NCBI RefSeq assembly: GCF_029989365.1
Contig: NZ_JAPRAQ010000009.1
Span: 186,001 to 250,000, forward strand
Direction: 5' to 3'
DNA length: 64,000 nucleotides
Origin: Bradyrhizobium sp. Arg816
Lineage (GTDB): Bacteria > Pseudomonadota > Alphaproteobacteria > Rhizobiales > Xanthobacteraceae
The notes below the pieces were generated by a model. That model had not been told where the DNA came from, did no database searches, and saw only the letters and a program-made list of their open reading frames with translations. Below are positions 25,762 to 33,474 of the stretch, in pieces (positions within the stretch are counted from its first letter, which is position 1; every line of letters starts with the position of its first letter). The position numbers and the translations under genes were made by a program.

Positions 25762-27282
25762 ATGGCCGAGAAACCCAAAAAACCCCAGAAACTGAAGGCG
25801 CGCCTGCCGCGCGGGCTCGAGGATCGCGATCCCTCGGCGATCCGGGCGACGCGCGAGATGGTCGAGAAGATCCGCGCCGTCTACGAGCTCTACGGGTTCG
25901 AGCCCGTGGAAACGCCGGCGATGGAATACACCGATGCGCTTGGCAAGTTCCTGCCCGACCAGGACCGGCCGAACGAGGGCGTGTTCTCGTTCCAGGACGA
26001 TGACGAGCAGTGGATCAGCTTGCGCTACGATTTGACCGCGCCGCTCGCCCGCTATGTCGGCGAGCGATACGGCACCGACGGTCTGGTCCTGCCCTACCGC
26101 AGCTACCGCGTCGGCTACGTGTTCCGCAACGAGAAGCCCGGCCCCGGCCGCTTCCGCCAGTTCATGCAGTTCGATGCCGACACGGTCGGCTCGGCGACGC
26201 CGGCGGCGGATGCCGAGATCTGCATGATGGCCGCAGACACGATGGAGGCGCTCGGCATTGCGCGCGGCTCCTATGTCGTGAAGGTCAACAACCGAAAAGT
26301 GCTCGACGGCGTTCTGGAAGCCATCGGGCTCGGCGGTGACGAGAACGCCGCGCGCAGGCTGACCGTGCTGCGCGCGATCGACAAGCTCGACAAGTTTTCC
26401 GCCGACGAAGTGCGCAAGCTGCTCGGTCCCGGACGATGGGATGGCGGCGAAGAAGGCAAGGGCGACTTCACGAAAGGCGCCAATTTGAGCCCCGCTGAGG
26501 CTGACGTCGTTCTCGCCATCACCAAGCCGCGCGACGATTGGAAAGACGCGATCGCCGCGGCGGAAACTTACCTCGCCAAGAGCGAGATTGGTCAGGCCGG
26601 CGTCAGCGAGCTGGAAGAGATTGCCAGACTGGTGACAGCGTCGGGTTATGGCGCAGACCGCATCAAGATCGATCCCTCCGTCGTGCGCGGCCTCGAATAT
26701 TACACCGGCCCCGTCTACGAGGTCGAACTGCTGCTCGAGACCAAGGATGAAAAGGGCCGGCCGGTGCGGTTCGGCTCGGTCGGTGGTGGCGGCCGCTACG
26801 ACGGCCTCGTCTCGCGCTTCCGCGGCGAGCCGGTGCCGGCGACCGGTTTCTCGATCGGTGTGTCCAGGCTTCAGGCCGCGCTGACGCTGCTCGGCAAGCT
26901 CGACACGCGGCCCGAATTCGGCCCCGTCGTCGTCACCGTGTTCGATCGCGACCGTGTCGCCGACTACCAGAAGATGGTGGCGTCCTTGCGCGCAGTCGGC
27001 ATTCGTGCCGAGCTCTATCTCGGCAATCCCAAGAACATGGGCAACCAGCTCAAATATGCCGACCGCCGCAACTCACCTTGCGTGATCATCCAGGGCTCGG
27101 ATGAAAAGGCGCGCGGCGAGCTGCAGATCAAGGATCTGATCGAAGGCGCCAAGGCCGCCGCCGCCATCGCCTCCAACCAGGAGTGGCGCGAGAGCCGCCC
27201 GGCGCAGTTCTCGTGCAGCGAAGCCGACCTCGTCGCAAAAGTGCGTGAAGTCCTCGCGCGCCATGACGTGAGCTGGGGCTAG
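25762..27282 (+). CDS. hisS: Histidyl-tRNA synthetase, alphaproteobacterial type
   Basis: Class II synthetase charging tRNA-His. 506 residues, longer than the ~425 of E. coli HisRS. Motif 2 reads VFRNEKPGPGRFRQFMQFDA (about 120-139) instead of the usual FRHERPQ-GRYRQFHQ. The HisA motif RGLEYYTGPVYEV is present, and the C-terminal anticodon-binding domain includes VVVTVFDRDRVADYQKMVAS. The variant motif 2 is the one expected in alphaproteobacteria whose tRNA-His lacks the extra G-1 nucleotide. Confidence 0.96.
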   Translation: MAEKPKKPQKLKARLPRGLEDRDPSAIRATREMVEKIRAVYELYGFEPVETPAMEYTDALGKFLPDQDRPNEGVFSFQDDDEQWISLRYDLTAPLARYVGERYGTDGLVLPYRSYRVGYVFRNEKPGPGRFRQFMQFDADTVGSATPAADAEICMMAADTMEALGIARGSYVVKVNNRKVLDGVLEAIGLGGDENAARRLTVLRAIDKLDKFSADEVRKLLGPGRWDGGEEGKGDFTKGANLSPAEADVVLAITKPRDDWKDAIAAAETYLAKSEIGQAGVSELEEIARLVTASGYGADRIKIDPSVVRGLEYYTGPVYEVELLLETKDEKGRPVRFGSVGGGGRYDGLVSRFRGEPVPATGFSIGVSRLQAALTLLGKLDTRPEFGPVVVTVFDRDRVADYQKMVASLRAVGIRAELYLGNPKNMGNQLKYADRRNSPCVIIQGSDEKARGELQIKDLIEGAKAAAAIASNQEWRESRPAQFSCSEADLVAKVREVLARHDVSWG

Positions 27283-27297
27283 CCATTCGCAAGCAGC

Positions 27298-27380
27298 GTC
27301 ATGCCCGGGCTTGTCCCGGGCATCCACGTCCTGTTTGATGGGAAAGAACGTGGATGGCCGGGACAAGCCCGGGCATGACG
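27298..27380. repeat. Interspersed palindromic repeat, ATGCCCGGG family
   Basis: Nearly perfect long palindrome. Outer arms GTCATGCCCGGGCTTGTCCC and GGGACAAGCCCGGGCATGAC are exact inverses; inner CATCCACGT and ACGTGGATG also pair. It lies between hisS and the tautomerase gene and is the cleanest copy of the family at 4433-4556. Confidence 0.85.
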
Positions 27381-27400
27381 AACGCAGCAGGGAGAAGACG

Positions 27401-27604
27401 ATGCCTGAGATTACCGTCAGCATGGCCGAAGGCCGCACCGACGAGCAGAAGGCCGGCATGATGCGCGACATCACCCAGGCCCTGGTGAAGAATCTCGGCG
27501 TCGATGCCGACGCCGTCGTCATCCAGATCAACGAAGCCCCGCTCCGCCACAAGATGAAGGGCGGCAAGACCTTTGTTGAGCGCGCGGCGGCTGCGAAGAA
27601 ATAG
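27401..27604 (+). CDS. 4-oxalocrotonate tautomerase family protein
   Basis: Small tautomerase of 67 residues. After Met removal the N-terminal Pro (MPEITVSMAEGRTDEQKAGM) would act as the catalytic base, the hallmark of the superfamily. The GVDADAVVIQINEAP segment and length match hexameric 4-OT enzymes. The substrate is unknown, as no catabolic genes flank it. GGGAG lies 8 bases before the ATG. Confidence 0.9.
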   Translation: MPEITVSMAEGRTDEQKAGMMRDITQALVKNLGVDADAVVIQINEAPLRHKMKGGKTFVERAAAAKK

Positions 27605-27628
27605 TTTCGGCTGGTTCGGCAAACACAA

Positions 27629-27797
27629 CTGTCGTCCCCGCCTAGTGCGCAATTGCGCACGGGAGCGGGGACCCATAACCACAGGGAGTGGTTATTTGGC
27701 GAGCTGGTAACTCCGAGTCTTCGCCAAACTACTCCCTGTGGTTATGGGTCCCGGATCAGCGCTCCGCTTCGCTGCGCTTGTCCGGGACGACAGCGGA
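27629..27797. repeat. Interspersed palindromic repeat, CTGTCGTCCC family
   Basis: Begins CTGTCGTCCCCGC and ends GTCCGGGACGACAG. Inner arms GGGACCCATAACCACAGGGAG and CTCCCTGTGGTTATGGGTCCC are inverse except at the ends, and GTGCGCAATTGCGCAC is a perfect palindrome. A second member is at 29196-29361. It fills the gap between the tautomerase and thioesterase genes. Confidence 0.8.
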
Positions 27798-27810
27798 GTT
27801 TGAGGCCCCC

Positions 27811-28215
27811 ATGGACGCACGCGACTTCATCAAGGTCGGCATGAGCGCCGAACGCACGCTGGTGGTGCCGGCTGAGCGGACGGTCGGGCATTTCGTGCCC
27901 GGCATGCCCATGGTCTATGCGACGCCGATGATGATTCTGGAGATGGAGATGACGTCGGGCGATGCGATCCGCGCCGCGCTTCAGCCGGGCTGGGTCACCG
28001 TCGGCACCGAAGTCGACATTCGCCACCTCGCAGCCGCTCTCGTCGGTGCGACGGTGCGGACCACCGCGAAGGTGGTCGCAGTCGAGCGCCGCGTCATCCG
28101 CTTCGAGGTCGAGGCGTTCGAGGGCACGCGCAGGCTCGGCGAAGGCCGCCATGCGCGCGGGCTCGTGAATGTCGAGATGTTCAACAAGCGGCTGGCCGCA
28201 GGCTCGAAACTGTAG
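27811..28215 (+). CDS. Hotdog-fold thioesterase (FlK-like)
   Basis: 134-residue hotdog thioesterase resembling fluoroacetyl-CoA thioesterase FlK. Candidate triad: Thr38 (VYATPMMI), Glu44 or Glu46 (LEMEMTSG) and His72 (DIRHLAAAL). It probably hydrolyses an acyl-CoA; the specificity cannot be read. The ATG at 27811 is used; an open frame upstream (from 27688) lies inside a repeat element and is discarded. Confidence 0.8.
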   Translation: MDARDFIKVGMSAERTLVVPAERTVGHFVPGMPMVYATPMMILEMEMTSGDAIRAALQPGWVTVGTEVDIRHLAAALVGATVRTTAKVVAVERRVIRFEVEAFEGTRRLGEGRHARGLVNVEMFNKRLAAGSKL

Positions 28216-28217
28216 TC

Positions 28218-28343
28218 GTAGGGTGGGCAAAGGCGCGAAGCGCCGTGCCCACCATCCTTTCGGGATCGCGAACGAAGTTGGTGGGCATGCTTCCGCCTTC
28301 GCTCGTCGAGCTTCGGCGGACAAGCCGCTTTGCCCACCCTACG
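28218..28343. repeat. Interspersed palindromic repeat, GTAGGGTGGGC family (copy 1)
   Basis: Begins GTAGGGTGGGCAAAGGCGCG and ends CTTTGCCCACCCTAC, the exact inverse of its start. Inner parts are GTGCCCACC and GGTGGGCA. Other copies: 39895-40015, 42317-42403, 52118-52207. Lies between the convergent thioesterase and proC genes. Confidence 0.85.
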
Positions 28344-28351
28344 GCACTTGT

Positions 28352-29176
28352 TTACTTCGCCAGTTCCTTCGACCGCTTCGTCGCGGCCGCGATCGCGCGG
28401 ATCATCAGATCGCGCAGGCCCGGCTCGCCCATCAGCACGCCGAGTGCCGCGGCCGTGGTGCCGCCGGGCGAGGTGACGTTCTGGCGCAGCGTGCTGGAGG
28501 GAAGCTCCGACTGATGCAGAAGTTCACCAGAGCCGGCGACGGTCTCGCGTGCAAGCTTCGTCGCCAGCGCCTCGGGCAGTCCGGCTTCGACGCCGGCGCG
28601 CGCGAGCTCTTCGGCGAGCAGGAACACATAGGCGGGGCCTGAGCCGGACACCGCGGTGACCGCATCCATCAGGCCTTCATCCTCGACCCATTCGACCGAG
28701 CCGGTCGCACGCAGCAGCGCATCGGCCACGGCGCGCTGAGCGGCACTGACGTTCTTCGCCGCGACGGCCACCGTGATGCCGCGGCCGATCGCGGCCGGCG
28801 TGTTCGGCATCGCGCGCACCACGGCGCCACCGCAGACCTCTTCTAGCGATGCGATCGTGGTTCCCGCCATGATCGAGACCACCGAGGTCTTGTCCGAGAC
28901 GAATTGCTTCAGCCTGGCGCCGGCCTCGCGGAACATCTGCGGCTTCACCGCGACGACCAGAGTCTCGACCGTGCCGGCGGCCTTGACATCGGGATTGAGC
29001 GCAACGCCGTTGGCGGCAAGCGCGGTGATCTCAGGTGAGATGTGCGGATCGATCACCGCGACGCGACGCGGATCGAGCCCGCCCGAAAGCCATCCGGTCA
29101 GCATCGCGCCGCCCATCTTGCCGGCGCCGGCGAGGAGGATGGTGCCGGTGATGTTCTTGAGAGTGCTGTTTGCCAT
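28352..29176 (-). CDS. proC: Pyrroline-5-carboxylate reductase
   Basis: Last enzyme of proline synthesis, NAD(P)H-dependent. 274 residues. The Rossmann loop ILLAGAGKMGGAM is at 13-25, VVAVKPQMF is the second conserved block, and the C-terminal signature reads VTAVSGSGPAYVFLLAEEL. ATG 29176 is chosen; a GTG four codons upstream is also in frame. The YbjN-family gene lies upstream on the same strand, an arrangement common in rhizobia, here separated by a repeat element. Confidence 0.96.
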   Translation of the reverse strand: MANSTLKNITGTILLAGAGKMGGAMLTGWLSGGLDPRRVAVIDPHISPEITALAANGVALNPDVKAAGTVETLVVAVKPQMFREAGARLKQFVSDKTSVVSIMAGTTIASLEEVCGGAVVRAMPNTPAAIGRGITVAVAAKNVSAAQRAVADALLRATGSVEWVEDEGLMDAVTAVSGSGPAYVFLLAEELARAGVEAGLPEALATKLARETVAGSGELLHQSELPSSTLRQNVTSPGGTTAAALGVLMGEPGLRDLMIRAIAAATKRSKELAK

Positions 29177-29195
29177 CGCTGCCGCCACACGTTCG

Positions 29196-29361
29196 CTGTC
29201 GTCCCCGCGAAAGCGAGGACCCCCGCGCGAGCGCTTGCGCTCGTCGCATAACCACAGTTGGTTCTAGTGGATGAAGGTGGTGGCAACAAGCCGCATGCCA
29301 CAAGGGACATCACGCGGTATGGATCCCGGATCTTCGCTGCGCTCGTCCGGGACGACAGCGG
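29196..29361. repeat. Interspersed palindromic repeat, CTGTCGTCCC family
   Basis: Starts CTGTCGTCCCCGCG and ends GTCCGGGACGACAG; contains CGCATAACCACAG like its relative at 27629-27797. Placed between the YbjN-family gene and proC. Confidence 0.75.
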
Positions 29362-29376
29362 AGGGCGAGGCGAGCC

Positions 29377-29877
29377 TTACGCCTCTCCCACCGTGTCGAA
29401 CATCGCCGCGTCCATCGCCTGCGCGGTGGTCTTGCCGGCCCACACCACGAACTGGAACGCGGGAAAGTAGCGCTCGCAGGCATGGATGGCGCCGGCGAGC
29501 ATGGCTTCGCATTGCGCGGTCGAGGCGGTGAGCCCGCCCGGCAGCACCAGGGCCTGGCGGTGCATGATCATGCCGGTGTTGGTCCACAGATCGAAATGGC
29601 CGACCCATAGCTGCTCATTGACCGCGGCGACGAGCCGTTGCACTTCGCTCCGCCGCGCAACCGGAATCTTCATGTCGAAGGCGCAGGCCAGATGCAGCGC
29701 CTCGATCTCGCCCATCCACGTGAAGGAGATCTGATAGTCGGTCCATTGTCCCTTGGAGACAATCGTGAGCTCGTCTTCGCCGGAGCGTTCGAACGGCCAG
29801 TTGTTGCTGGCAGCGATGTCCTCGACCACCGCGAGCGGGTGATTTCTGGAATCGATAGTGCCTTCGAGCAGGGACAT
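29377..29877 (-). CDS. YbjN-domain protein
   Basis: 166 residues of the YbjN/type III secretion chaperone-like fold (IVSKGQWTDYQISFTWMGEIEALHLAC, VAAVNEQLWVGHFDLWTNTGMI, ERYFPAFQFVVWAGK). YbjN proteins affect stress and motility phenotypes in enterics, with unknown mechanism. ATG 29877 follows AGAGG; the frame is open to 30168, but that lead has no family resemblance. First gene of a probable ybjN-proC unit. Confidence 0.85.
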   Translation of the reverse strand: MSLLEGTIDSRNHPLAVVEDIAASNNWPFERSGEDELTIVSKGQWTDYQISFTWMGEIEALHLACAFDMKIPVARRSEVQRLVAAVNEQLWVGHFDLWTNTGMIMHRQALVLPGGLTASTAQCEAMLAGAIHACERYFPAFQFVVWAGKTTAQAMDAAMFDTVGEA

Positions 29878-30267
29878 TCCGTCTCGACCTCTTGCCTTTT
29901 TGTTGTCTTTGATACGCACTCGGTCGGCCCGGCGCGCTCCCTCAACGTCGCTGTCGCGATCCCCTCGGATCAGCGCGAGCCTGTCGCGGATCAAGTGATG
30001 TGATTTGCGGAATCTGCGCAACTGGCTGCCGAGTCCGTCCACAAGCCAGGACTCGTTCGTCCACAGCTCATCTCCGCCACAATTCTTAACGAATGAGAAC
30101 AAATCGGAATCGGATTCGCCGATGGCGCGCCAATCGTTAATTCCGCCGGGCGAGGTCACACCCGTCATGGCGGCATGGGACCATGCGGTTTTTCATGCGG
30201 AACACGCTTGCTGCGGCCGCCGGCCGGCGTCATATTTCGCCTCAGGCCGTTCATCCCGGGCGGCCGA
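29878..30267. other. Divergent intergenic region between ybjN and the FMN riboswitch
   Basis: About 390 bases with no supported gene. It must hold promoters for the leftward YbjN-family gene and for the rightward riboswitch-ribH transcript. A relatively AT-rich patch is at about 30085-30130. No promoter motif is confidently assigned. Confidence 0.4.
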
Positions 30268-30438
30268 TGTTCTCAGGGCGGGGTGAAAGTCCCCACCGGC
30301 GGTAAGGGTCGCAAGGCCCAAGCCCGCGAGCGCCTTCCCCCAAGGATCTTCCTGAAAAGGAATTTTGCCGAAGGGAAGGGTCAGCAGATTCGGTGCAACT
30401 CCGAAGCCGACGGTTAAAGTCCGGATGAAAGAGAACGG
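30268..30438 (+). promoter_or_regulatory. FMN riboswitch (RFN element) upstream of ribH
   Basis: The conserved RFN blocks occur in order: AGGGCGGGGTGAAAGTCCCC, ACCGGCGGT, AGCCCGCGAGC, a variable hairpin (30348-30380), CAGATTCGGTGCAACTCCG, AAGCCGACGG and AAAGTCCGGATGAAAGAGAA. FMN binding to this aptamer represses riboflavin genes. The ribH start is about 76 bases further on. The expression platform includes a hairpin CGCATC-GCAA-GGTGCG (about 30450-30465) rather than an obvious U-tailed terminator, so translational control is likely. Confidence 0.96.
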
Positions 30439-30514
30439 TCGGTGGCAGACGCATCGCAAGGTGCGGCTGCTTGTCGTTCCGTGTGCCCTGATTCTGGTCC
30501 TTTGAAGGAAAGCC

Positions 30515-31072
30515 ATGAATCAGATGTTGCAAGACCCCCAAACCGAAACTTCCGAAGTCACCCAACCGCCGGTTCCGCAGGATCCGGCACCCGAGCATCC
30601 GCGCTTCGCGAAACCGCAGCGGGTGGCCTTCGTGCAGGCCTGCTGGCACCACGACGTGGTCGAGGAGGCCCGCATCGCCTTCGTGAAGGAGGCAGCCGCG
30701 CGTCACCTCAATCATGTCGACGTGTTCGAGGTGCCGGGCTCGTTCGAGATCCCGCTGCATGCGCAGATCCTCGCCAAGACGCGGCGCTATACCGCGATCG
30801 TCGCGGCGGGCCTCGTCGTCGATGGCGGCATTTACCGCCACGAGTTCGTCGCCGACACCGTGATCAAGGCGCTGATGGACGTGCAGCTCCGCACCGAGGT
30901 GCCGGTGTTCTCGGCCGTGCTGACGCCGCAGCAATTCCACGAGACCGAGGTGCACTACGATTTCTTCCGCAGGCACTTTGCGATCAAGGGCGTCGAGGTC
31001 GCGGAAGCCTGCGCCAACACACTGCTCGGGCTTGAGCGCCTGCGCGGCCAGGTCGCGGCGGGCATCGTGTAG
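30515..31072 (+). CDS. ribH: 6,7-dimethyl-8-ribityllumazine synthase, type II
   Basis: Penultimate enzyme of riboflavin synthesis. 185 residues; the first 30 are variable. The RibH fold follows: RVAFVQACWHHDVVEEARIA, FEVPGSFEIPLHAQ, AIVAAGLVVDGGIYRHEFVA, VFSAVLTPQQFHE. The sequence resembles the decameric RibH2 of Brucella and Mesorhizobium, whose gene is also known to sit alone behind an FMN riboswitch. GAAGGAAAG precedes the ATG. A ribH1 paralogue in the main rib operon is expected elsewhere. Confidence 0.93.
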   Translation: MNQMLQDPQTETSEVTQPPVPQDPAPEHPRFAKPQRVAFVQACWHHDVVEEARIAFVKEAAARHLNHVDVFEVPGSFEIPLHAQILAKTRRYTAIVAAGLVVDGGIYRHEFVADTVIKALMDVQLRTEVPVFSAVLTPQQFHETEVHYDFFRRHFAIKGVEVAEACANTLLGLERLRGQVAAGIV

Positions 31073-31102
31073 CTGTCCGCTCACACGCCGCTGATTGTCA
31101 AT

Positions 31103-31134
31103 CCCGTCGCCGTCCCTATAAAGTCGGCGGCGGG
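31103..31134. terminator. Hairpin between ribH and coxC
   Basis: Ten-bp stem CCCGTCGCCG / CGGCGGCGGG (one G-U) with a 12-nt loop containing CTATAAAG, 30 bases after ribH. No U-tail; it may end the riboswitch transcript or structure the coxC leader. Confidence 0.4.
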
Positions 31135-31172
31135 AGGAGGCCGGCCGTGGAGACGGGGCGGCCGACAAGATC

Positions 31173-32375
31173 ATGTTCGAAGGACACGATCCCTATCTCG
31201 TCGCGCTCTCTGTGGTGATCGCGAGCCTGGGTGGCTATACCGGCTTTGCGCTTGCTGCTCGCATCCGCAACACGCCCGGCGTCAGCAACCGCGTTCTGCT
31301 CGCGGGTGCGGCTGCGTTTCTGGCCGTCGGCATCTGGACCATGCATTTCGTCGGCATGCTGGCCGCGCCGCTGCCGCCCGACACCGTCTATCTCGTCCTG
31401 CCCACCATCATCTCGTTCCTGATCTGCGCGCTGGTGGTCGGCATCTCCTTGTTCTTTGTCTCGATCGGCGAACCGTCCCTGAAGCGGGTGGCCTCGTCGG
31501 CCGTTTTGCTCGGCGTCGGCATCGCCAGCATGCATTATGTCGGCATCCACGGCCTCGCCGGTCATTTCGGCATCGTGCACGACAAGACTATGGTGGCGCT
31601 GTCGGTCGTGGTGGCGATCGTCACCGCCTATGGCGGTTTGCGCGCCTTCCTGGCGCAGCAGGAGGGCGTCCGGCTGATCGTCAGCTCGGTTGCGTTTGGC
31701 ATCGCCGTCTCCGGCATGCATTACACGGCGATGCTCGGCATGCATTTCGAGCCGCTGACCGGCGCGGTGCATCACCATGCCGGCGGCGGTCTTGCCGCGT
31801 CGCAGCAAATCCTGTCGATCATCGTTGCGGTGCTGTGCTTCGTCATCGCAGCCGGCTTCCTGCTGTCGCTGGTTCCCGATCAACGGCGTCAGACGTCGAA
31901 CTCTGTTGCTGCCGAACCGCCTGCTTCGCCGGTCGCGGCGGCCGCCATCGAACTGATCGCTGCGCCGGCTGCAGCTCCGCGCCCGGTGGCCCCGCTCGGC
32001 GGTCTCGGCCAGCCGCCCCGCGCGCCGGTTCCCCGGTTGCCGGTCGAGAGCGCCGACGGCACGCACTTCATCGAGACGGCCAATGTCCGCAGCGTCCGGG
32101 CCGATGCGCACTACACCCGTGTTCACGACGGCACCCGCGAGCGAATGTGCCCCTGGTCGATCTCGGAGGCCGAGGCCCAGCTCGACCCCTCGCTGTTCCT
32201 GCGTGTGCACCGCAGCCATATCGTCGCGATCCCCCATGTCGCGCTGGTCCGGAGAGAGGGCGATGGCGCCGTGCTCGAGCTCGACGGCCCGTCGCCGCAC
32301 CGGGTGCCGGTGAGCCGGGCCAAGATCGCCGAGGTGAAGGCGCGGCTGGGGCTGGCGAATAGGCGGCAGGCGTAG
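31173..32375 (+). CDS. coxC: MHYT-LytTR membrane regulator (CoxC-like)
   Basis: 400 residues. Seven hydrophobic segments in residues 8-233 carry three MHYT repeats: MHFV (57-60), MHYV (120-123), MHYT (182-185), a sensor proposed to bind metal or a diatomic gas. A Pro/Ala linker (240-293) leads to a LytTR DNA-binding domain (about 294-395: FIETANVRSVRADAHYTRVH, FLRVHRSHIVAIPHV). Oligotropha CoxC and CoxH have this plan, and CoxC is encoded just upstream of coxM there, as here. CO sensing is a hypothesis. Direct repeats at 32460-32493 are a candidate target. Confidence 0.85.
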   Translation: MFEGHDPYLVALSVVIASLGGYTGFALAARIRNTPGVSNRVLLAGAAAFLAVGIWTMHFVGMLAAPLPPDTVYLVLPTIISFLICALVVGISLFFVSIGEPSLKRVASSAVLLGVGIASMHYVGIHGLAGHFGIVHDKTMVALSVVVAIVTAYGGLRAFLAQQEGVRLIVSSVAFGIAVSGMHYTAMLGMHFEPLTGAVHHHAGGGLAASQQILSIIVAVLCFVIAAGFLLSLVPDQRRQTSNSVAAEPPASPVAAAAIELIAAPAAAPRPVAPLGGLGQPPRAPVPRLPVESADGTHFIETANVRSVRADAHYTRVHDGTRERMCPWSISEAEAQLDPSLFLRVHRSHIVAIPHVALVRREGDGAVLELDGPSPHRVPVSRAKIAEVKARLGLANRRQA

Positions 32376-32459
32376 AGTCGGGCCGCACGGGAGGCGCGCT
32401 CTTCCTTACCGTCCCCCTCCAGGGGAGTGGCCGCCGCGCCATAACGTCGCTAGCCCTGA

Positions 32460-32493
32460 CGCAATTCGTGCGTTCCCCGCCGCAACTCGTGCG
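32460..32493. promoter_or_regulatory. 21-bp-phased direct repeats upstream of coxM
   Basis: CGCAATTCGTGCG (32460-32472) and CGCAACTCGTGCG (32481-32493) match at 12 of 13 positions and are exactly 21 bp apart, two helical turns. LytTR domains (AgrA, AlgR types) bind pairs of direct repeats with about this period. They sit between coxC and coxM, 107 bases before coxM. A weak third half-site, TTCCGTGC, lies at 32504-32511. A site for CoxC is inferred. Confidence 0.55.
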
Positions 32494-32599
32494 AAATCCG
32501 ATGTTCCGTGCCCCAACGATTGCGGGCAGCCCTGCCGGGAGTGACCGTCCCCTCCAACGTCCGCGCCGTCACGCGCCAGAGGACGACGAGGAGGAGATG

Positions 32600-33463
32600 A
32601 TGATCCCAGGCTCATTCAGCTATCACCGGCCGGCGAGTGTCGCCGATGCCGTCAAGCTCTTGGCAGACCTTGGCGAAGATGCACGGCCCCTGGCCGGCGG
32701 GCACAGCCTGGTGCCGATGATGAAGCTTCGGCTCGCCACCCCCGCCCATCTGATCGACCTGCACGGCATCGCCGCCCTCAAGGGCATCCGCCGCGACGGC
32801 CAAAATCTCGTCATCGGCGCGATGACCACCCAGCATGAGCTGCTGGCCTCCGACGACGTCGCCAAGGCGATGCCGATCCTGCACGAGGCGGCGCTGCTGA
32901 TCGCCGATCCGCAGGTGCGCTACCGCGGCACGATCGGCGGTAATGTCGCCAATGGCGATCCCGGCAATGACATGCCGGCGCTGATGATGACTTTGGGGGC
33001 GAGCTACCGGCTCGAAAGCGCCGGCGGTGCCCGTGACGTCGCGGCCGCGGACTTCTACCAGGGCGCCTATTTCACCGCGCTCGAGCCCGGCGAGATCCTG
33101 ACCTCCGTCTCGGTTCCCGTGCCCGCGGCCGGCCACGGCTCCGCCTACGAAAAACTCAAGCGCAAGGTCGGTGACTACGCCACCGCCGCCGCCGCCGTGG
33201 TCCTCACCATGTCCGGCGGCAAGGTCGCGACCTGCTCGATCGGGCTCACCAACGTCCACGAAACGCCGCTGCTCGCCACTGATGCCGCCAACGCCGTGAT
33301 CGGCACCAGCCTCGATGCGGCCACGCTGAAGAGGGCAGCAGCAGCCGCCGAAGCGATCATGGCACCGGCCGCCGATGCGCGCGGACCGGTCGAATACCGA
33401 AAACATGTCGGCGGCATCATGGTGACGCGCGCGCTGCAGCGCGCCGCTGCTGTCGCGAAGTAA
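32600..33463 (+). CDS. coxM: CO dehydrogenase medium (FAD) subunit
   Basis: FAD-binding subunit of the molybdenum hydroxylase CoxMSL. 287 residues, matching the Oligotropha CoxM length. FAD-binding motifs are AGGHSLVPMMKLRLA and the TIGGNVANGDP block (about 112-122). The tandem ATG at 32597/32600 follows GAGGAGGAG; the second is chosen because family members begin MIPGSF-YHRP. Electrons pass from CoxL through the CoxS clusters to this FAD and then to the respiratory chain. First structural gene of the operon. Confidence 0.96.
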   Translation: MIPGSFSYHRPASVADAVKLLADLGEDARPLAGGHSLVPMMKLRLATPAHLIDLHGIAALKGIRRDGQNLVIGAMTTQHELLASDDVAKAMPILHEAALLIADPQVRYRGTIGGNVANGDPGNDMPALMMTLGASYRLESAGGARDVAAADFYQGAYFTALEPGEILTSVSVPVPAAGHGSAYEKLKRKVGDYATAAAAVVLTMSGGKVATCSIGLTNVHETPLLATDAANAVIGTSLDAATLKRAAAAAEAIMAPAADARGPVEYRKHVGGIMVTRALQRAAAVAK

Positions 33464-33474
33464 GGGAGAGATCA

